A stretch of DNA of 15,898 bases from Deltaproteobacteria bacterium (lineage in GTDB: Bacteria; Bdellovibrionota_C; UBA2361; SZUA-149; JADYYL01): NCBI GenBank assembly GCA_020853655.1, contig JADYYL010000300.1, positions 1 to 15,898 of the forward strand, given 5' to 3'. The stretch's first letter is position 1; each line of letters starts with the position of its first letter. A program made the position numbers and the translations under genes. Positions 13,558 through 15,898 of this stretch are shown piece after piece. The notes beneath the pieces were generated by a model. It was not told the origin of the DNA and made no database searches. It saw nothing but the letters and a program-made list of their open reading frames with translations.

Positions 13558-13918
13558 GACCGCTTCTCCTCTATGAACTACGAACCTTGTGGCCGCACGG
13601 AACCCGAACCGTCCGAGCGGTGAGGCTAGGCGGTTCGGATTGCGGTTGTTCGTCTACCGATGAAGAGGGGCTGAGCCAGAACGTCTTCTCTGGTTCCGGC
13701 ACGGCGAAAGAGCGAAACTCGAATACTGCATTCTCCTACTCTCCTACCCGTCGGCGCGTGGATACTCAATCAGAAAGACATATCCAGAGAAGACATCGTG
13801 CTCTTCCCTCAGAGGGCAGGTGCTGCGGTGGGAACTGTGAAGGAAAGGTAAGGAAGAAACGAGGATTGCAATCGAACTGGATTCCTTCCGCTGAGGCAGT
13901 GCGCGTGAAACGCCCCCG
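13558..13918 (-). promoter_or_regulatory. Structured leader region of the hydrolase gene
   Basis: No long ORF is convincing here. Read on the minus strand, the region contains alternative pairings: an 11-base segment (13784-13794) is the exact complement of 13683-13693, while the same area can fold locally (13673-13680 with 13689-13696). Between these, GGAGAGTAGGAGA precedes an ATG (near 13731) opening a 25-codon frame that runs into the local hairpin. A further 8-bp stem (13604-13611 with 13631-13638) lies 50 nt before the hydrolase start. Outer stems CCTCAG/CTGAGG and AAGGAA/TTCCTT nest near 13810-13890. A regulated leader is possible but unproven. Confidence 0.3.
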
Positions 13919-14179
13919 CTACTTGTAGCGCGAAAAGAAGATCGTCTTCTCACCTGCCTCTCCCATGAACGCGCTCACGAATGAGATGAGCACGAGGAAC
14001 GGATTCGTATCCCAATAGTACCAATACGCATACGCGGCGATTGTGAAGCGCGGAATGAAAAGCCATCCGATCCACCCGAGCAGCCCGAACGAGATATACG
14101 TTCCAAAGAGCAGCGTGAGGCGCGGAAAGATGCACGCGAAGATGAGGAAGAGAATGCCGTGAACATCCCAGAAGTTCAT
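13919..14179 (-). CDS. Small conserved-looking membrane protein
   Basis: The 86-residue protein starts MNFWDVHGILFLIFACIFPR and has two to three hydrophobic segments: ILFLIFACIFPRLTLLFGTY, FGLLGWIGWLFIPR and a third near PFLVLISFVSAFMG. It is rich in Trp, Phe and Tyr, including IAAYAYWYYWDTNP. The ending FMGEAGEKTIFFSRYK is basic. Similar short proteins with FPR, GWLFxPR and YWxTNP segments are known among uncharacterised bacterial membrane proteins; no function is assigned. A sigma70-like promoter lies about 85-115 bp upstream on the minus strand. It precedes the hydrolase gene on the same strand, but the 361-bp gap makes an operon uncertain. Confidence 0.7.
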   Translation of the reverse strand: MNFWDVHGILFLIFACIFPRLTLLFGTYISFGLLGWIGWLFIPRFTIAAYAYWYYWDTNPFLVLISFVSAFMGEAGEKTIFFSRYK

Positions 14180-14263
14180 AGTGCACCGAGGTCAGAGATT
14201 GAGTTCGCGACAAGGATACAAGATCTGCGCAGAGATTGGGATCGTATTGCGTGGCGGTCGAAG

Positions 14264-14292
14264 AGGATATCGAGGAAGCAGCGCATTGCCAA
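14264..14292 (-). promoter_or_regulatory. Sigma70-like promoter of the small membrane protein
   Basis: On the minus strand TTGGCA (14292-14287) and TATCCT (14269-14264) are 17 bp apart, giving a leader of about 80 nt. The 14180-14325 stretch otherwise shows nothing I can assign. Confidence 0.45.
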
Positions 14293-14325
14293 AGAGAACC
14301 ATTTAAAAAGTTTTCCAGCCGAACA

Positions 14326-14365
14326 GGCGGAGGGAGTGGTTCGTGATGACCCCTCTCCCTCCGCC
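14326..14365 (-). terminator. Terminator-like hairpin after the gene remnant
   Basis: GGCGGAGGGAG (14326-14336) and CTCCCTCCGCC (14355-14365) form a perfect 11-bp stem with an 18-base loop, starting 6 bp after the stop of the minus-strand remnant. On that strand a short T-run (ACTTTTTAAA) follows about 14 bases on. Confidence 0.5.
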
Positions 14366-14371
14366 GCGGTG

Positions 14372-14509
14372 TTACTCGACGCCTCGCGCGTGCAACGTGA
14401 ACTCGCCCACAGGGATGAGCCTGGAAGTGAAGACCGGCTCGCCGTCGGGCAGGCGCTCCACGGAAGCCCAGTAGAGATTACCCGCCTGGTTTTGAGCGAG
14501 CGGGCACGT
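14372..14509 (-). pseudogene. 3' remnant of an unknown gene beside the IS
   Basis: A 45-codon stretch without a start reads NQAGNLYWASVERLPDGEPV followed by FTSRLIPVGEFTLHARGVE and a TAA stop. Its composition looks protein-like and a terminator-like hairpin follows directly. In the same frame it is cut by TGA at 14510-14512 and then TAA, immediately before the IS-like DNA. I read it as the C-terminal end of a disrupted gene. I do not recognise the family. A chance ORF is not excluded. Confidence 0.35.
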
Positions 14510-14573
14510 TCAAGAAGTTAACGCCCATTAGTTAACGAGCTGAAGTTTCAGAAGTTTTAAGAAGGAAAAAGAG

Positions 14574-14610
14574 AACCCGCGGTAGATGCCAGGAGCATCG
14601 ACAGCGGGTT
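14574..14610 (+). promoter_or_regulatory. Hairpin abutting the transposase start codon
   Basis: AACCCGC (14574-14580) pairs with GCGGGTT (14604-14610), and inside it GATGC (14585-14589) pairs with GCATC (14595-14599). The only Shine-Dalgarno-like bases (AGGAG, 14591-14595) are in the top loop, and the ATG follows the last paired base. Such stems can keep transposase translation low. Confidence 0.5.
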
Positions 14611-15603
14611 ATGAAACGCTACCACCGCCTTACGCTAGAGGAGTGGCAACGTCTGTATGTGATGAAAGGACGTGGCCTTGGGATTCGCGAGATCGCGGAA
14701 GTGCTTGGACGTGACCGCCGGTCGGTGAGTCGAGCGCTGCAGAGGTATCATGTGCCGTGGCACATGAAGAATGTCGGACCGTATGAGAAGGCCAAGCATG
14801 CTTGGGATGAGTCGCTGAGGAGTCGGCGAGGGCCGCGCAAGCGTCAGAGGCTGAAAAGCGGCTTCATTCGGAAGTATGTGGAGGAGAAGCTGAAGGCAGG
14901 TCTCTCGCCGGAGTTAATCGCAGGCCGACTGCAGCGGGAGTATCCGGGAGAGAAGACCAACTACGAGTCGATTTACGAGTGGATCTTCGAAGAGCGACCA
15001 GAGCTGAAGCAATATCTGCTGCGAGCGGGGAAGCCTAAGCGCGGCAAACCGGGAGCACGCGCATATAAAAAGAGAGAACCAGCAGCTCCCAAGAAAAGTA
15101 TCGAAGCACGACCGCTGGAAGCAAATCAACGGTGCAGGCTCGGGGACAAAGAGAGTGATCTGATCGTCAGTGCAAAGAGTGACGCATGTCTACTCGTTGT
15201 GACGGATCGGAGGAGTCGGCAGTTGAAATTGAAGAAGGTGCCAAATCGTCAAGCAGAAACGGTCAAAGCGGCGCTGGTTTCACTATTGGTCGTTATTCCG
15301 CCACACCTCCGACGAACGTTAACACAAGACAACGGCTCAGAGCATGCATTGCACGCCGAGCTTGAGCGGGTGCTCGGTATATCGGTGTTCTTCTGTCATC
15401 CTTACTCCGCATGGGAGCGCGGAACGGTGGAGAATCGAAACGGCATCATCCGACGGTATTTCCCCAAAGGAACGGACTTCGCGCTTGTCTCAGATGCAGA
15501 GGTCGCTCGAGTCGAAGCCCTCATCAACTCACGCCCAATGAAGCTTCTTGATTTCTTCACTCCAGAGGAGTTTCACCAGCAGGAGGCCAAGCTCGCCGCG
15601 TAA
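14611..15603 (+). CDS. IS30-family transposase
   Basis: This is an intact 330-residue protein. Residues 5-45 are an HTH: RLTLEEWQRLYVMKGRGLGI, then REIAEVLGRDRRSVSRALQR. The IS30 hallmark SPELIAGRLQREYPG follows, then SIYEWIFEERPELKQYL at about 120-136. The DDE catalytic core is present: Asp183 in GDKESDLIV, Asp240 in TQDNGSEH and Glu274 in ERGTVENRNG, with 33 residues between the last two as usual for this family. The C-terminus has INSRPMKLLDFFTPEEF, the typical N-x-R-P-R/M-K-x-L-x-x-x-T-P motif. The product cuts and joins IS ends. No frameshift or stop is seen, so it may be active. The start abuts a hairpin, suggesting low translation. Confidence 0.92.
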   Translation: MKRYHRLTLEEWQRLYVMKGRGLGIREIAEVLGRDRRSVSRALQRYHVPWHMKNVGPYEKAKHAWDESLRSRRGPRKRQRLKSGFIRKYVEEKLKAGLSPELIAGRLQREYPGEKTNYESIYEWIFEERPELKQYLLRAGKPKRGKPGARAYKKREPAAPKKSIEARPLEANQRCRLGDKESDLIVSAKSDACLLVVTDRRSRQLKLKKVPNRQAETVKAALVSLLVVIPPHLRRTLTQDNGSEHALHAELERVLGISVFFCHPYSAWERGTVENRNGIIRRYFPKGTDFALVSDAEVARVEALINSRPMKLLDFFTPEEFHQQEAKLAA

Positions 15604-15863
15604 AAACAAACTCTCGACCCACAATCTTCACAACGCTCTTCAAAGTTCTTGCCCTAAGCAAAACTCAACGCCAGCTCGCGTTGGGATTGGCTCAACACAA
15701 CCACTTCTTCAACCGTTGCCCGAGTTACGTGCCTCTTGCTCGCTTCGCCCCACCACCAGCATTGCTCTCGGAACAACAGGAGAGAAGCTGGACGCATGAG
15801 GCTCCCTTTTCTCCCGTTCTTCCAAAAGCAATGCTTCCACCTCCTCCCGTCATAACAAAATCA

Positions 15864-15898
15864 GCATCACCGCGGGCATTCTTAAGCCTGAACTCAGC
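15864..15898 (-). repeat. Candidate right inverted repeat of the IS30 element
   Basis: Reversed, these bases match blocks of 14539-14589, notably CCCGCGGT followed by GATGC and a CTTAAGAA block. The window ends inside or at the edge of this repeat. Confidence 0.4.

Larger units (their letters stand above)
14539..15898 (+). mobile_element. IS30-family insertion sequence (ends tentative)
   Basis: A full-length IS30-type transposase is flanked by similar sequences in inverted orientation. The left block runs from GCTGAAGTTTCAG (14539) through TTTTAAGAAG to CCCGCGGTAGATGC (ending 14589). The right edge, reversed, runs GCTGAGTTCAG, CTTAAGAA, CCCGCGGTGATGC (15898 to 15864). The blocks occur in the same order but spacing differs by about 15 bp, so exact ends are uncertain and the right end may lie outside the window. 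About 295 bp after the transposase has no supported gene and is unusually pyrimidine-rich on this strand. Confidence 0.45.

Noticed and set aside
13744..13953. 69-codon minus-strand frame in the hydrolase leader
   Set aside because: Its N-terminus overlaps the membrane-protein gene and is low-complexity; only its last 20 residues look protein-like, which is too little to call.
14159..14521. 120-codon plus-strand frame between the membrane protein and the IS
   Set aside because: Charged, without recognisable motifs, and it runs through a promoter and a terminator hairpin of the minus strand.
15725..15898. Minus-strand frame open to the right edge, containing TGGGGSIAFGR
   Set aside because: It lies inside the probable IS end, lacks a recognisable domain and is rich in Gly/Cys/Arg from purine-rich DNA; more sequence to the right would decide.

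Overview
The window is about 15.9 kb of moderately GC-rich DNA. It looks like chromosome of a Gram-negative (diderm) bacterium. A DUF2490-type outer-membrane barrel, a periplasmic binding protein, signal peptides, an ECF sigma factor and mostly Shine-Dalgarno-led starts support this. The phylum cannot be fixed by eye. Nothing forms a large dedicated operon: it is a mosaic of short, mostly one- to three-gene transcription units, with an IS30-family insertion sequence at the right edge.

Layout, left to right. 1-1325 (+) is the 3' part of an M48 metalloprotease with a TerB-like tail. 1618-2877 (+) is a secreted collagen-like, glycine-rich surface protein. 2948-3643 (-) is a DUF2490-type barrel with a good sigma70-like promoter. 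4011-4499 (-) is a four-helix membrane protein, divergent from a membrane-anchored LuxR-type regulator at 4617-5177 (+); a perfect 7+4+7 inverted repeat lies between them. 5320-5673 (+) is an HPF/RaiA-like ribosome-associated protein, preceded by two near-identical repeats 31 bp apart. 5710-6813 (-) is an orphan branched-chain-amino-acid-type binding protein. 7032-8179 (+) is an ECF sigma factor overlapping a membrane protein that is probably its regulator, followed by a VirB2/TrbC-like small protein at 8307-8660.

Next comes a minus-strand run: a P-loop kinase-like ATPase (8679-9239), a stand-alone TerB-like protein (9370-9834), and an overlapping MarR-GNAT pair (10885 to 9932). The MarR gene is divergent from a eukaryotic-type isocitrate dehydrogenase (10971-12170, +), and a near-perfect 22-bp palindrome overlaps both start regions. 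After a small hypothetical gene and two strong hairpins come an alpha/beta hydrolase (12637-13557, -) with a long structured leader and a small conserved-looking membrane protein (13919-14179, -). The right end holds a gene remnant and an IS30-like transposase (14611-15603, +).

The most interesting points are local regulatory designs: the shared MarR/IDH operator, the LuxR/membrane-protein palindrome, the repeats before the HPF gene, the ECF cassette with an unconventional partner and pilin-like protein, and the hydrolase leader with alternative pairings. The IDH also has Ala at the position of the Arg that contacts the NADP 2'-phosphate in known relatives. I did not find CRISPR arrays, tRNA or rRNA genes, phage genes or a recognisable defence system.
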